NCBI RefSeq assembly: GCF_026015965.1
Contig: NZ_CP110383.1
Coordinates: 777,808-841,807, forward strand
DNA: 64,000 nucleotides
Origin: Selenomonas sputigena
GTDB taxonomy: Bacteria > Bacillota > Negativicutes > Selenomonadales > Selenomonadaceae
Direction of reading: 5' to 3'
Shown here: piece by piece, positions 1 to 8,234 of the stretch
How the letters are laid out: the number at the start of each line of letters is the position of its first letter
Position numbering within the stretch: position 1 is the stretch's first letter
Translations under genes and position numbers: made by a program
Notes under the pieces: generated by a model
What the model saw: the letters and a program-made list of their open reading frames with translations, nothing else
Databases searched by the model: none
What the model was told of the DNA's origin: nothing

Positions 1-11
1 GATGCGTTCCT

Positions 12-287
12 ATGCTTGTATCGCTCGAAGAAATCAAGGGTTATCTGCGCATCGATTCGGATGCCGAAGACAGCCTACTCACCTCCTTTGCCGATACGGC
101 GGAGCAGCTTTCGCTGGCGATTCTGCGTGCCAAGTCGTGGAAGGAAGTCAAGAAGCAGGAAGCGGCACGGACGGCGATTCTCTATGCTGTCGCGTATCTC
201 TACGAGCATCGCGAGGAGGCTGACCATCGGAAGCTCGCACTGACGCTTCGGGCGTTGCTTTTCGGAGAGCGAAAAGAGAGTTTTTGA
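12..287 (+). CDS. Phage head-tail connector (gp6-like)
   Basis: This 91-residue, mostly helical protein resembles the HK97 gp6 / YqbG connector family, which forms the ring joining portal and tail. Support is the small size, a start such as LVSLEEIKGYLRID (typical of gp6-like proteins) and its place directly before head-closure, gp10-like and tail tube genes. The ATG at 12 is the first in frame, but the window begins only 11 bases upstream, so a longer N terminus cannot be excluded. Its stop overlaps the start of the next gene, as in a translationally coupled structural operon. The family call comes from pattern and gene order, not from a profile search. Confidence 0.7.
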   Translation: MLVSLEEIKGYLRIDSDAEDSLLTSFADTAEQLSLAILRAKSWKEVKKQEAARTAILYAVAYLYEHREEADHRKLALTLRALLFGERKESF

Positions 288-628
288 TGTACGTCAACAT
301 TGGCGAACTGCGCCACCGCATCACGGTGCTGCGCCCGAGAAATGCGCCCGACGAGGCGGGCAATCTCGTCGAGCAGAGTCGCGAGAGATATTGTATCTGT
401 TGGGCGAAGGTCTTGCCGTTTGCAGCAAAAATCTCGGACGGGTATGCCGAGCAGGTCAAGGAAGTCGAGTATCGCGTGGTCGTTCGCTATCGGGAAGACA
501 TTCGAGATACGGATTTCATCCAATGGGAAAACAAGACTTTGGCAATCAAAGCGCCGCCTTATGGCATGGACGGCAGGAAGCGTTGGCTCGTGATTGAGTG
601 CAGGGAGTTGGTGGAAGATGAGCCGTGA
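287..628 (+). CDS. Phage head closure protein
   Basis: This 113-residue protein matches the phage head closure/head-tail joining family (SPP1 gp16-like). The N terminus MYVNIGELRHRITVL is typical, with a conserved W in the YCICWAKV stretch and a beta-rich body ending in WLVIECREL. The protein would plug the connector after DNA packaging and receive the tail. The ATG at 287 shares its A with the TGA of the connector gene; an in-frame TTG at 284 is less likely. The next gene starts inside this one at 618. Order and overlaps agree with the head-completion module of HK97-like siphoviruses. Confidence 0.75.
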   Translation: MYVNIGELRHRITVLRPRNAPDEAGNLVEQSRERYCICWAKVLPFAAKISDGYAEQVKEVEYRVVVRYREDIRDTDFIQWENKTLAIKAPPYGMDGRKRWLVIECRELVEDEP

Positions 629-1007
629 CTATATTTCAACACGCGAGCTTTTGAATAGTATGGGCAAGGGCGCTATGAATGTAGCGAAAAAGGCGCTGGC
701 AGAAGGAGCAGAAGCCGTTAAGACGGAGGCGAAAAGCCGCTGTCCCGTCTATCGGGGACGAGACAAGCGTGTCGTGCCGGGTGCGCTCCGGGATTCCATC
801 CACTGCGTCAAGCGCGGGGGCGGTATCTCGTGGCGCATCGTTGCGGATGCCACGGCACAGGACGGTACGGCTTACGGCAAGCTCGTCGAGTTCAGCCCGA
901 AGATCAACAAGCCGTTTCTCTATCCCGCACTCGATGCCGAGCGGGACGCCATCAAGAAGAACATCGTCGAAGCCGTCAAGGCGGCACTGCGGAGGGAAGG
1001 AAGATGA
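618..1007 (+). CDS. HK97 gp10-like phage protein
   Basis: This 129-residue protein resembles the HK97 gp10 family of head-tail completion proteins. It has an amphipathic helix with EGAEAVKTEAKSRCPV, then a P-G-LRDSI motif and a C-terminal FSPKINKPFLYPALD segment, all characteristic of the family. The ATG at 618 lies inside the end of the head-closure gene; an upstream in-frame start at 594 would add eight residues without a better ribosome site. The stop TGA overlaps the ATG of the following gene at 1004. The role in head-tail joining is taken from the family; nothing in the sequence is damaged. Confidence 0.75.
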   Translation: MSRDYISTRELLNSMGKGAMNVAKKALAEGAEAVKTEAKSRCPVYRGRDKRVVPGALRDSIHCVKRGGGISWRIVADATAQDGTAYGKLVEFSPKINKPFLYPALDAERDAIKKNIVEAVKAALRREGR

Positions 1008-1357
1008 GCATAGCCAGCAAGGTTTATCAAGCATTGGCGAGATACAAGCCGCTTACAAGACTGCTCCATCGGAACGGCATCTATCATGGCAGAAGCCCCG
1101 ATGCAGGAAGCTATCTCGTCCTCGTGTATTCCATCATCTCCGACGTTCCCGCGCTGTCGGCGGACGGCATGGAGATGGAGCGGCGCGTGACCGTGCGACT
1201 GCACATTCTCACGAAGGACGGCGCGTATGAAAAAATTGAGGATGCCGCGAGGAAGGTCATGGACAGTCTCGGTTTTCGCCGCTATCAGTCGATGGAGCTG
1301 GCGGAAAAGCATGTCTTTGTAAAAATCATGGATTTCAGAACAGGAGTTGAAGCATAA
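1004..1357 (+). CDS. Putative phage tail terminator/completion protein
   Basis: This 117-residue protein lies between the gp10-like and tail tube genes, where lambda- and HK97-type phages encode the tail terminator (DUF3168 or gpU-like). It has an N-terminal helix (SIASKVYQALARYKPLTRLL), a beta strand block around YLVLVYSII and an alternating strand-helix end, consistent with that fold. Identification rests mainly on position and size. It is coupled on both sides: its ATG overlaps the previous stop and its TAA at 1355-1357 overlaps the next ATG. It would cap the tail tube before joining to the head. Confidence 0.55.
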   Translation: MSIASKVYQALARYKPLTRLLHRNGIYHGRSPDAGSYLVLVYSIISDVPALSADGMEMERRVTVRLHILTKDGAYEKIEDAARKVMDSLGFRRYQSMELAEKHVFVKIMDFRTGVEA

Positions 1358-1953
1358 TGCCAAGTCCAACCGTAACCGCGCCTGCCGCCAATCTCACGAG
1401 CGGGCAGTTTATCAATGTGGAAAAGCTTCATATCGCCAAGATGCTGACGGACGTACCGAACGGCGCGGCGACGTATGAACCGCCCATCAGTCTGGGCAAA
1501 ATTCTGCGAAAAGTGGACATCAAGCCCAAGACGAGCCAGGCAGAACTTTTTGCCGACGGGCAGTCCGTAGATACGGCGGCCAATACCGCCTCGTATGACC
1601 TGACCTTCGATACGTCGGCACTCCCCTTGGAATACGTCGCCTATCTTTTCGGGCACAAGATTGACAAGGGTGTCATGACAGCGAACAAGGACGACGTGCC
1701 GCCGTATTTCGCCGTCATGTTCCAGTCGGACAAGAGGAACGGCAAGAAGAGGTTCACAAAATTTTTCAAAGTCCAATTTGTCGAGCCTTCGGAATCGGGC
1801 AACACGAAGGAAGAGAACATCAAGTACGATACGCCGACCATCTCGGCGAAGGCGATCTATCGCCTGTCGGACGGGCAGTCGTATGCGAAAGCCGACGAGG
1901 AGGCGACGGGCTTCATTGCCGAAACCGGAACGAAGTGGTACGAAAGCGTTTGA
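1357..1953 (+). CDS. Major tail tube protein (phi13-like)
   Basis: This 198-residue protein fits the phi13-family major tail protein of siphoviruses, which polymerises into the tail tube. Visible clues are the N-terminal INVEKLHIAKML segment, the repeated strand blocks with TASYDLTFDTSALPLEYVAYLFGHK, and a closing section with KDDVPPYFAVMFQSDKRNGK that is typical of these tube proteins. Length is normal. The start ATG overlaps the preceding stop. The tail chaperone gene follows 16 bases later, the expected order of tube, chaperone and tape measure. Confidence 0.8.
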   Translation: MPSPTVTAPAANLTSGQFINVEKLHIAKMLTDVPNGAATYEPPISLGKILRKVDIKPKTSQAELFADGQSVDTAANTASYDLTFDTSALPLEYVAYLFGHKIDKGVMTANKDDVPPYFAVMFQSDKRNGKKRFTKFFKVQFVEPSESGNTKEENIKYDTPTISAKAIYRLSDGQSYAKADEEATGFIAETGTKWYESV

Positions 1954-1969
1954 GAGGAGATGAGCCGAC

Positions 1970-2281
1970 GTGGAAACACCAACCATCACGCTCTATGGCA
2001 AAACGTATGCGCCGAAACCGCCCAAGATGAAGGTGTGGCGCAAATTTCTTGCCTTCTTCGACGAGGACAAGAAGAACCTCAGCGTCGAGGAGTTCCTCGA
2101 TGCGGAAATCAACCTCATCCTGCTCGCCTTTGACCGCGAGGAAGTGACAAAGGAAGCCATCGACGACAACATCGAGATCGCGGACATCGTACCGCTGACA
2201 CGGGAACTTTTCCGCTGGATTCAGTCCCTGACCTTCCAGAAACTCGTGAAACTCCCAAACGACGAGGAGGGGAAGGCGTAG
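1970..2281 (+). CDS. Tail assembly chaperone, short form (gpG-like)
   Basis: This 103-residue protein starts at a GTG (1970) with an upstream GAGGAGATGAG region acting as ribosome site. It sits between the tail tube and tape measure genes, the invariable place of the gpG-like tail assembly chaperone that coats the tape measure during tail assembly. The protein is acidic and helical, with KPPKMKVWRKFLAFFDED near the start. It ends at a TAG at 2279. A second reading frame continues without interruption past this stop, and a slippery heptamer lies 19 bases before it, so a longer frameshifted form is expected from the same start. Confidence 0.8.
   Translation: METPTITLYGKTYAPKPPKMKVWRKFLAFFDEDKKNLSVEEFLDAEINLILLAFDREEVTKEAIDDNIEIADIVPLTRELFRWIQSLTFQKLVKLPNDEEGKA
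2254..2260 (+). promoter_or_regulatory. Programmed -1 frameshift slippery site CCCAAAC
   Basis: The heptamer CCCAAAC lies in the chaperone gene in exactly the X_XXY_YYZ register: codons CCA (2255-2257) and AAC (2258-2260) preceded by C2254. A -1 slip here takes ribosomes from the 103-residue frame into the open frame that runs to the TAA at 2452-2454. Such G/GT frameshifts at this genomic spot are a conserved feature of long-tailed phages. Confidence 0.88.
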
Positions 2282-2454
2282 AGCTTTCCCCGTATCAGAA
2301 CATCCTGCGCTACTACGAGCGCCTGCAGTCCTCCTACGGCTGGACGATGCAGGAGGTCGACGCTCATGAGATCGCCTTCCTCTTAGATCAGCTTATTGCG
2401 ATGGTTGAAATCAAGGAGGATGGGCAGAAAATTTTCATTGACGATGTGATGTAA
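2260..2454 (+). CDS. Tail assembly chaperone frameshift extension (T part of GT)
   Basis: This 64-codon frame has no start of its own and is entered by a -1 slip at CCCAAAC. It encodes RGGEGVELSPYQNILRYYER followed by a helical tail ending IFIDDVM. The fused product would be about 161 residues: 97 from the short form plus 64. In lambda the T extension binds the tail tube protein while the G part binds the tape measure; the same role is inferred here. The frame ends immediately before the tape measure ATG (2455), with no space between, as expected for the operon. Confidence 0.8.
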   Translation, partial: RRGGEGVELSPYQNILRYYERLQSSYGWTMQEVDAHEIAFLLDQLIAMVEIKEDGQKIFIDDVM

Positions 2455-3020
2455 ATGGCAAGAGGACAGAAAATCGACGAGCTGTATATCAGCTTAGGAC
2501 TCGACATCGCACGCCTGCAGCTCGACTTCGATACGGCGGGGCGCACGGTGTCCGAGACGATTTCAAGGCTCAACAGCAAGAGCAATCAGCTGAAACTCAA
2601 GATGGATGTCGACCTCGCTAAACTCGACGGTGCGGGTACGGAGCTTGACAAGATCAAGGTCAAGTATGAAGCCATCAACCGTCAGCTGGACATCCAACGA
2701 AAGAAAGAAGAAATCCTCGTCAACGTGCTCAAGGATGTGCAGAAAGCGGACAAGGACGGTGCACGCACGCGCTATGCCGAGATGAATCTCCTCAAGCAGC
2801 AACGGCAAGTTGCTCAATTAGAGGCAGAGCTTAGAAAGCTCAATGCCGAGATGAAGACGACGGGCAGCCGCGCAAAGGCGATGGGGCAGAAACTTTCGGC
2901 GGGCTTTTCAGCTGCCAAGGGAGGAGTTCACAGCCTGTCGGAGGGGATGTCCATCCTCAATGCCAAGACAGCGGCTCTTATGGCAGTATTCACGTCGGGC
3001 GCGGGACTGTTCAACATCTT
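2455..3020 (+). pseudogene. Tape measure protein, truncated 5' remnant
   Basis: The frame from ATG 2455 encodes a tape-measure-like N terminus: a short beta start (RGQKIDELYISLGLDIARLQ) and then a long charged coiled coil, reaching a hydrophobic stretch TAALMAVFTSGAGLFNIF near residue 188. Tape measure proteins are usually 600-1500 residues or more, so only the beginning remains. After about position 3020 the frame turns into low-complexity shadow sequence and stops at 3270. A different frame beginning at the same point encodes a plausible downstream phage protein. A deletion removing most of the gene explains both observations. The product, if made, could not set a normal tail length. Confidence 0.75.
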
Positions 3021-3344
3021 CAAATTGGTGATGTGCGGACTTTGGAAGCGGAGAATTGGCAGGTCTTGTCCGACAACCGTCAGCGCATGGTGGAAATCGT
3101 CGGCGGTGCGGTCGTGCAGGATTTCGGACACGTCGCTCAAGGCGACCGCATCTCCTGCACTGCCACAGTGCTGGCAAGTGACTGGGAGAAAATCAAGAGA
3201 TACTGGGACGCTCGCGAGAAAGTGGACGTTACGGACGAGGCAGGAAATGTTTGGCACAACATGCGCGTGACGATGAAAGCATACGCTTATGTGCCGCACT
3301 TTTCTAAGGCGTATAAACTCACACTGGAATTTTGGAGGGTATGA
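3021..3344 (+). pseudogene. Phage tail-region protein lacking its start
   Basis: This reading frame runs from the deletion point to the TGA at 3342-3344 and encodes QIGDVRTLEAENWQVL followed by a well-folded looking domain with CTATVLASDWEKIKRYW and an ending typical of a complete protein. No ATG with a ribosome site is present; a GTG at 3033 is the only nearby initiator. It is best read as the 3' part of the gene that once followed the tape measure gene, now fused out of frame to it. I do not recognise the family with certainty. The following gene overlaps its stop, so this end is intact. Confidence 0.6.
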
Positions 3345-3346
3345 CT

Positions 3347-3760
3347 ATGGCGAACAAGCTGCACATTTATATGAACAATCCTACGATCCGCATGAAAGAC
3401 GGCACGGAAGCCAGCACGGATACGGAGACTTCTCCTATTGCAGTATTGCTGGATGCGGCGAAGGAAGAGGAGAAAGCCGTCAAATGCGCTGTGCGCTGCG
3501 ATTCCGGCTACAAGGCCGAAGGTGCGGTCACGATCAAGTTCGTCGGCACGAACGCCGCCAAGTGGAAAGCCGCTCAAGATAATAACTACACGGCAGATAC
3601 GGTCTTGGCTTCCGCTGATTGGAAAGACACGATCTCCCTGCAAAGCGTCGGCGAAGGCAACGTCATCTTCTGGGTCAAGGCGACGAGTACGTCGGATGAA
3701 AGCCCAAAGAACGACACCACGGTTGACGTGCAGGCGGAAGGGCTGATCGTAGAAGTCTGA
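3347..3760 (+). CDS. Phage structural protein of unknown family
   Basis: This 137-residue acidic, beta-rich protein starts MANKLHIYMNNPTIRM. The ATG at 3347 has a GGAGGG seven bases upstream; an ATG at 3341 in the same frame is also possible. It contains a region like a small Ig- or lectin-type domain (GAVTIKFVGTNAAKW, then NVIFWVKATSTSDE), which is common in accessory tail proteins. It lies between the damaged tape-measure block and a probable receptor-binding protein. No family is assigned. Composition and spacing match the neighbouring phage genes. Confidence 0.6.
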   Translation: MANKLHIYMNNPTIRMKDGTEASTDTETSPIAVLLDAAKEEEKAVKCAVRCDSGYKAEGAVTIKFVGTNAAKWKAAQDNNYTADTVLASADWKDTISLQSVGEGNVIFWVKATSTSDESPKNDTTVDVQAEGLIVEV

Positions 3761-3772
3761 GGAGGCGATGGC

Positions 3773-4720
3773 ATGGCGTTCAAGTACATCAATCCGGGAT
3801 ATGCCAATCTGCTCGACACCGATACGGGGACGTCGGTGGAGGGCGCGGCATACAGCAAGACGGGTACGGCTTTCTGGCAGCCTGCGGAGAAGCGCGGCAT
3901 CGTGCTCACCGAAGCACCGACGGAGCTTTACGGCAAGTTTGACGTGTATCTGCACCGTGAAAGTGATTCTGGCAAGGATAATTTCGAGGTCAGGGTTGCA
4001 CTCGCAGGGGGGCATGGCGCAAGGATTTCAAAAAGGTACGACAATTGGTACGTCAACGGAACCTTGCATTCGAGTTCTATCGTCAGCGCGACAGGGAGTA
4101 CGGATTATCTGGACTTCAAGGAAAGCTCGCATCTCAAACTGGATGACGTCAATACGCTTTATTTTCACGTCAAGTATAAACCGGGTACTCGCGAAGGGTC
4201 AGTAACCCTCATGGTGAACGGAGCAGAGCTTGGTACACGTTCATACGATGGGGATGGCGTTTTCAAAGAAAGTAAGGTGCTGGAAATTGTGAGCACTGCA
4301 AAACATGGGCTTTTCTCCAATATCATCCTGTCGGATACCGTAATCGATCCGAGGGAACAGGTCATCCTGCTGCCGAGTATGACGGTTGAGACGACAATGG
4401 AGGATTCCGGCAATGGCATGTATACGGCGACATCTCCCGGTCAGATGCTTTTGCAGACTGTGGACACGGCGGCTCTTGCAGCGACGTATGGGGAAGAATC
4501 CCAAGTGACGGGTATCGCACTTGTCGGCAATCCTGCATACCGGACAGCGGAAGGGCTTTGTGCGCTTACGGCGCTTGAGAAAAATGGCGAGACCGTTACG
4601 GAATACGGCAGGCATGTCTTGAAAGAGCAGCCGCCGGGCGGCATCGTGGACAGCCGCGCTGTTTCCTTGCGCTTGGCGGAATTGACAGGGAGAAAGTTCG
4701 GCTGGAAGGCAGGAGAATAG
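3773..4720 (+). CDS. Putative tail/fibre protein with a lectin-like domain
   Basis: This 315-residue protein begins with an ATG at 3773 that has GGAGG seven bases upstream. The middle (about residues 50-190) reads like a concanavalin-type jelly-roll: alternating strands such as GKFDVYLHRES, NTLYFHVKYKPG, GSVTLMVNGAEL and a closing SNIILSDTVID. Such domains occur in phage tail proteins that bind the cell surface, so a role at the tail tip is inferred. The gene ends two bases before the next ATG. The exact family is not recognised. Confidence 0.5.
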   Translation: MAFKYINPGYANLLDTDTGTSVEGAAYSKTGTAFWQPAEKRGIVLTEAPTELYGKFDVYLHRESDSGKDNFEVRVALAGGHGARISKRYDNWYVNGTLHSSSIVSATGSTDYLDFKESSHLKLDDVNTLYFHVKYKPGTREGSVTLMVNGAELGTRSYDGDGVFKESKVLEIVSTAKHGLFSNIILSDTVIDPREQVILLPSMTVETTMEDSGNGMYTATSPGQMLLQTVDTAALAATYGEESQVTGIALVGNPAYRTAEGLCALTALEKNGETVTEYGRHVLKEQPPGGIVDSRAVSLRLAELTGRKFGWKAGE

Positions 4721-4721
4721 G

Positions 4722-6785
4722 ATGGACGCTTCGCTGAAACCGCAGCTTTGGATTTCATGGATTCCTGTGGGCAAGGAAGTTCTCGCCCCGAAGATATACA
4801 TGACATGGATTCCGAGGGGGATCGAATGTCTGCGTCCTCAACTATACGGCACGATCATCCCCGCGTCTAAGCACAGGGAGACGGTGAGTGTAGATACCAA
4901 GCGCCAAGTTGCCGAAACAGCTGAAGCAAGAGCAGACAGTCAAAGGCAGGTTTGCAGCACCAACTGCATTATGGCAGATACGAAGCGCACGGTCACTTCC
5001 TCCGCCATCGACTGGACGAGCGCCAAACTTTTGCGGCGTGTTGCACAAAGAAATACGGCTTCTGCCGCCACGCGAAGATGCGTAGGCGGCATTTATGTCT
5101 GCATCCGCTGTGATACTTACCGCACGCTATCTCCGAACTACTGCATCGTGCGTGGGGCGACAGGGCGCGAAGTCGTCAAGCGGGAGACGGTTTGTTGCGA
5201 CACCAAGCGCACGCCAGGCATGGGGAATCGCGCGGCGGCGAAAACGCAGCGCAGACTCGGCAGGGGAAATGTCGCCAAAGCCGCCTTGCGCCGTACTGTC
5301 GTGGCGCGAGTGCGCGTTCGCTTCGACACCTTGCTTCGCATTCCTCATGTGTTCGAATATGTCACGTCATCGCATGGAAGAAGAAACAAGCGAAGCAAGC
5401 GTGCCGTATCACAGATCGCCGACAACTTTCGCACCCATGGCATCCGTTCCTTTGCTGTCACGCTCGGAGAGATGACGCTTTCCGACAATTTTCAGATGGA
5501 GACAGCACAGCCGCTTGCCATCGGCGATGCCGTGCGCGGTCAGATCTTGGACTATCGCTTCTCATTTTTGGTGGAAGAAACACTCCAACGGGACTTGCTC
5601 CAAACGGTGAAAGGCGCGTACAGCAAGGACGCGACGCTCTACTCTGCCATTCGCATCTTCGTAAAAGAAGCGCAAGCCTCTTATTACGCGCAGTCCATCG
5701 CCGCTGCGCTCGGCTTGCATCTCCATTGGGCGTGCGATGACTTTACGCCGTCACAGAACTTCGAGGACAGCGGCATGACATACCAAGACTTCATCTCTGC
5801 GCTTTTTGGCTGGACGGCGAAACTGCCGCAGCGGCAGGTCAATGTGTTCATCCGCGAAGATACGCTGCATATCGTCCAACGGGGCAGAGAAGCGTCCGTC
5901 CTCGACATCACGGACTGGCCGCACAGTTGCCCAACGGTGGAGCGCCGCCTCGTGCGCTCCCTGTGGCACAGCGGCCACGTTTCCGAGACGGCAGGCAACG
6001 CCTACAACGAGGAAGATACCGAGCCGATTCCTTTTACGGGTACGATCTCTTGGGAAGAAATGAGCCGCACCTACCACAACGGCTTTCTGACAAGCGAAAC
6101 GAATGAGAAAGGCATGACGCGATACACCTACCATGGCGAATATCTGACGAGCAAGCAGACGCACAATAAGGATGGCTCCACTAGCCGCACGGAATACACC
6201 TACGCCGAAACCGAGCGTGATGTGTATCTCGTCAAGGAATGGGAACGCACGACAGAACCCATCAACGATGGGAAGAAGCACACGGAATACGACTGGACGG
6301 ACTGGAACAACGAGCGCGGCACGGAGCGAATCACTTACCACGCGCCACTGGGCTACGGCTGGTACGCGACGACCGTCTACGTTGACGGCAATCTCGAGGG
6401 CAGCACCCTCTCGCAGGGCAAGCCCGGCGGCAAGGCAAGCCGCTTCACGGTCGAGCAGTCCAATCTCAGCCTAGGCTCACGCTACTCAGGCGACGACGAT
6501 GATGCACCCTTCACCTCGCTGATTGATACGGAATTTCCCGTCAAGGGCGAAGCGGTCCTCAAAGAACTGACGCAGGCGATTCTCTGGCTCAACCGCAAGA
6601 CGCAGGAAACCGTCACGTTGGAAGTGTTTGCGAACATTTGCGACGGCGTGCCGGATGTCGGGCATATCGCTGATTTCACCGAGCGCATAAAATTCGAGGG
6701 CAAAGAATATTTCCTGCAGTCGAATGCCGTCGAGCTTACGCCGCGCTCCCTCAAGCAAACCATAAAGATGACGAGGTGGTACTGA
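4722..6785 (+). CDS. Large phage tail/baseplate protein with DTKR-type repeats
   Basis: This 687-residue protein occupies the position of a tail-associated hub or baseplate protein. The first 220 residues carry irregular repeats around DTKR (for example SVDTKRQV, ADTKRTV, CCDTKRT, with variants DSQRQV, DTYRTL, ATRRCV) and many cysteines. From about residue 230 the sequence becomes a folded region with YAQSIAAALGL and VNVFIREDTLHIVQ, resembling hub proteins. Residues near 440-560 include tyrosine- and threonine-rich strands (TYHNGFLTSETNEKG, YTYHGEYLT) that recall RHS/YD-type beta repeats. The C terminus SLKQTIKMTRWY is basic and may enter a complex. The function is inferred from size and place. 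Confidence 0.55.
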   Translation: MDASLKPQLWISWIPVGKEVLAPKIYMTWIPRGIECLRPQLYGTIIPASKHRETVSVDTKRQVAETAEARADSQRQVCSTNCIMADTKRTVTSSAIDWTSAKLLRRVAQRNTASAATRRCVGGIYVCIRCDTYRTLSPNYCIVRGATGREVVKRETVCCDTKRTPGMGNRAAAKTQRRLGRGNVAKAALRRTVVARVRVRFDTLLRIPHVFEYVTSSHGRRNKRSKRAVSQIADNFRTHGIRSFAVTLGEMTLSDNFQMETAQPLAIGDAVRGQILDYRFSFLVEETLQRDLLQTVKGAYSKDATLYSAIRIFVKEAQASYYAQSIAAALGLHLHWACDDFTPSQNFEDSGMTYQDFISALFGWTAKLPQRQVNVFIREDTLHIVQRGREASVLDITDWPHSCPTVERRLVRSLWHSGHVSETAGNAYNEEDTEPIPFTGTISWEEMSRTYHNGFLTSETNEKGMTRYTYHGEYLTSKQTHNKDGSTSRTEYTYAETERDVYLVKEWERTTEPINDGKKHTEYDWTDWNNERGTERITYHAPLGYGWYATTVYVDGNLEGSTLSQGKPGGKASRFTVEQSNLSLGSRYSGDDDDAPFTSLIDTEFPVKGEAVLKELTQAILWLNRKTQETVTLEVFANICDGVPDVGHIADFTERIKFEGKEYFLQSNAVELTPRSLKQTIKMTRWY

Positions 6786-6787
6786 TT

Positions 6788-7012
6788 ATGAACGGCGTGC
6801 AAGGACTAGCCGACGCGCTCAGAAAAAGCGTCAAAGATACACGAGAGAAACAGGAAGGCAAGGCGCAGAGGGGCGTGATTCAAGGCGGCAGAGTCCGCAT
6901 CGGATCGCGCTCCTATTCGTTTAAAGCCGTCGTAGACTGCAGCACGGAAGAAGGCGCTCTCGTCTGGGTGCAAATTTCCAAAGGCGGCACGGCAATCATC
7001 TTAGGAGCGTGA
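6788..7012 (+). CDS. Small phage protein
   Basis: This 74-residue protein starts at ATG 6788, with GAGG about ten bases upstream. It has a basic helical N terminus (LADALRKSVKDTREKQEG) and a beta-rich end with GGRVRIGSRSYSFKAVVDCS and WVQISKGGTAIILGA. The pattern suggests a small assembly or hub-associated protein encoded between the large baseplate protein and a fibre-like protein. No family is assigned. It is spaced three bases from its upstream neighbour and five from the next gene, consistent with one operon. Confidence 0.5.
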   Translation: MNGVQGLADALRKSVKDTREKQEGKAQRGVIQGGRVRIGSRSYSFKAVVDCSTEEGALVWVQISKGGTAIILGA

Positions 7013-7016
7013 GAAT

Positions 7017-8234
7017 ATGCACAGGGCAAGAGTGAGCACTGTGGCGGGTAAGAAGGCACTTGCCGAAGGGAAGTGGCTCACCGTCATCGGAAACCGGAGC
7101 GTCCACAGCGGCGACTGGGTGTGGACGGACGGCCGCTGCATCTACGGGCATGAATCCGCAGGCGGCAGTGCGCCTGTGCTCGGTAAAAGAAGGGAAAGCG
7201 GCGTTCCTCTATACGTTGGCGGATGGCATTGCATCTACCAACGAGGAGAACTGCGATGGCTGTCAAAACTTCCATCGGTCAGTTACCGAGGGCTTCTTTA
7301 TCTGGGGGCGCATGCCGCATATCTTCTGCCGCATCCGTATCCGCGAGACAATAGGCAGCTCCTCGATGCGGATATGGATGCCTACGGAAACATTTTTACG
7401 CTCACGGGCGTTTACTGGGTGGAGGGTGATTTAGGGATAAGGCCGAGCGCTCTGGGCGCTGTCCGTGTAGAAAAGAATGGGAAAGAAATCGCCTCGCATG
7501 ATCTCAGACCGTATTACGGGGTGTTGAAAAATGCCACTTTCACAAGCATCATTACCGGAGGCGGACATGTAGACTGCGAAGGGAACTGGGGCTTCTATTT
7601 GGAAATTGACGCCTCCACAGACGGCGGATATGAAGGCAGAAAACCCGGCAGGGAAATGACCAATACCGTGTATTATGTGGATGCTGAAGGGGCACATCCG
7701 TTGTTCTATGAATATGCACGCTATAACAAAAACGGATTTCTGCGGAAGATAGAAAATTTTACGGGCGCGAGGGGGAAAAAGTTCCCGATTCACGACGGCT
7801 ACTATTATATGTGGAACAGTTATGAGCCAGCGGGCGCCAATGCGCTCAACCGTCCCGAGCGTATCATCTTGACTATTTTTACGCCGGCAGGAGACAAGGC
7901 CGTCACCGGGTGCTTTCGTCTTGGCACGCGCTTTACGATTCTTCGCATCGGCGAAGGGGCATATCTGCTCGGCGTGTATCATGTGACTATACAGAAGCTA
8001 TGGGCGATTAGTAAAGGCTGGGATCAGAATCCGGAAGAACCCTATCCGCAGGAGTGGGACGAAGTGCGTCCTTTCGAGGATGGATTGTACCTATGCAAAG
8101 ACGGCGTGATGAAAAGACTTGTCAAGGGTTATTGCGACACGTTCCGCTTCCGTCGTGTACGGGATATAAAGACGTGGGAAACGACGTTGAAAAATGCAAT
8201 TCAAGGAGGCAGCAAATCATGGAAAACCTTATGA
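7017..8234 (+). CDS. Phage protein, probable tail tip or fibre
   Basis: This 405-residue protein begins MHRARVSTVAGKKALAEGKW at ATG 7017, behind a TTAGGAG ribosome site. It is rich in Tyr, Trp and Gly and strand-like throughout, with stretches such as GDWVWTDGRCIYGHE, GEGAYLLGVYHV and EDGLYLCKDGVMKRL that suggest propeller-like or WG-type repeats. It sits last before the holin, where phages usually encode fibres or host-recognition proteins. It ends 16 bases inside the holin gene. Function is inferred from position only. Confidence 0.5.
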   Translation: MHRARVSTVAGKKALAEGKWLTVIGNRSVHSGDWVWTDGRCIYGHESAGGSAPVLGKRRESGVPLYVGGWHCIYQRGELRWLSKLPSVSYRGLLYLGAHAAYLLPHPYPRDNRQLLDADMDAYGNIFTLTGVYWVEGDLGIRPSALGAVRVEKNGKEIASHDLRPYYGVLKNATFTSIITGGGHVDCEGNWGFYLEIDASTDGGYEGRKPGREMTNTVYYVDAEGAHPLFYEYARYNKNGFLRKIENFTGARGKKFPIHDGYYYMWNSYEPAGANALNRPERIILTIFTPAGDKAVTGCFRLGTRFTILRIGEGAYLLGVYHVTIQKLWAISKGWDQNPEEPYPQEWDEVRPFEDGLYLCKDGVMKRLVKGYCDTFRFRRVRDIKTWETTLKNAIQGGSKSWKTL

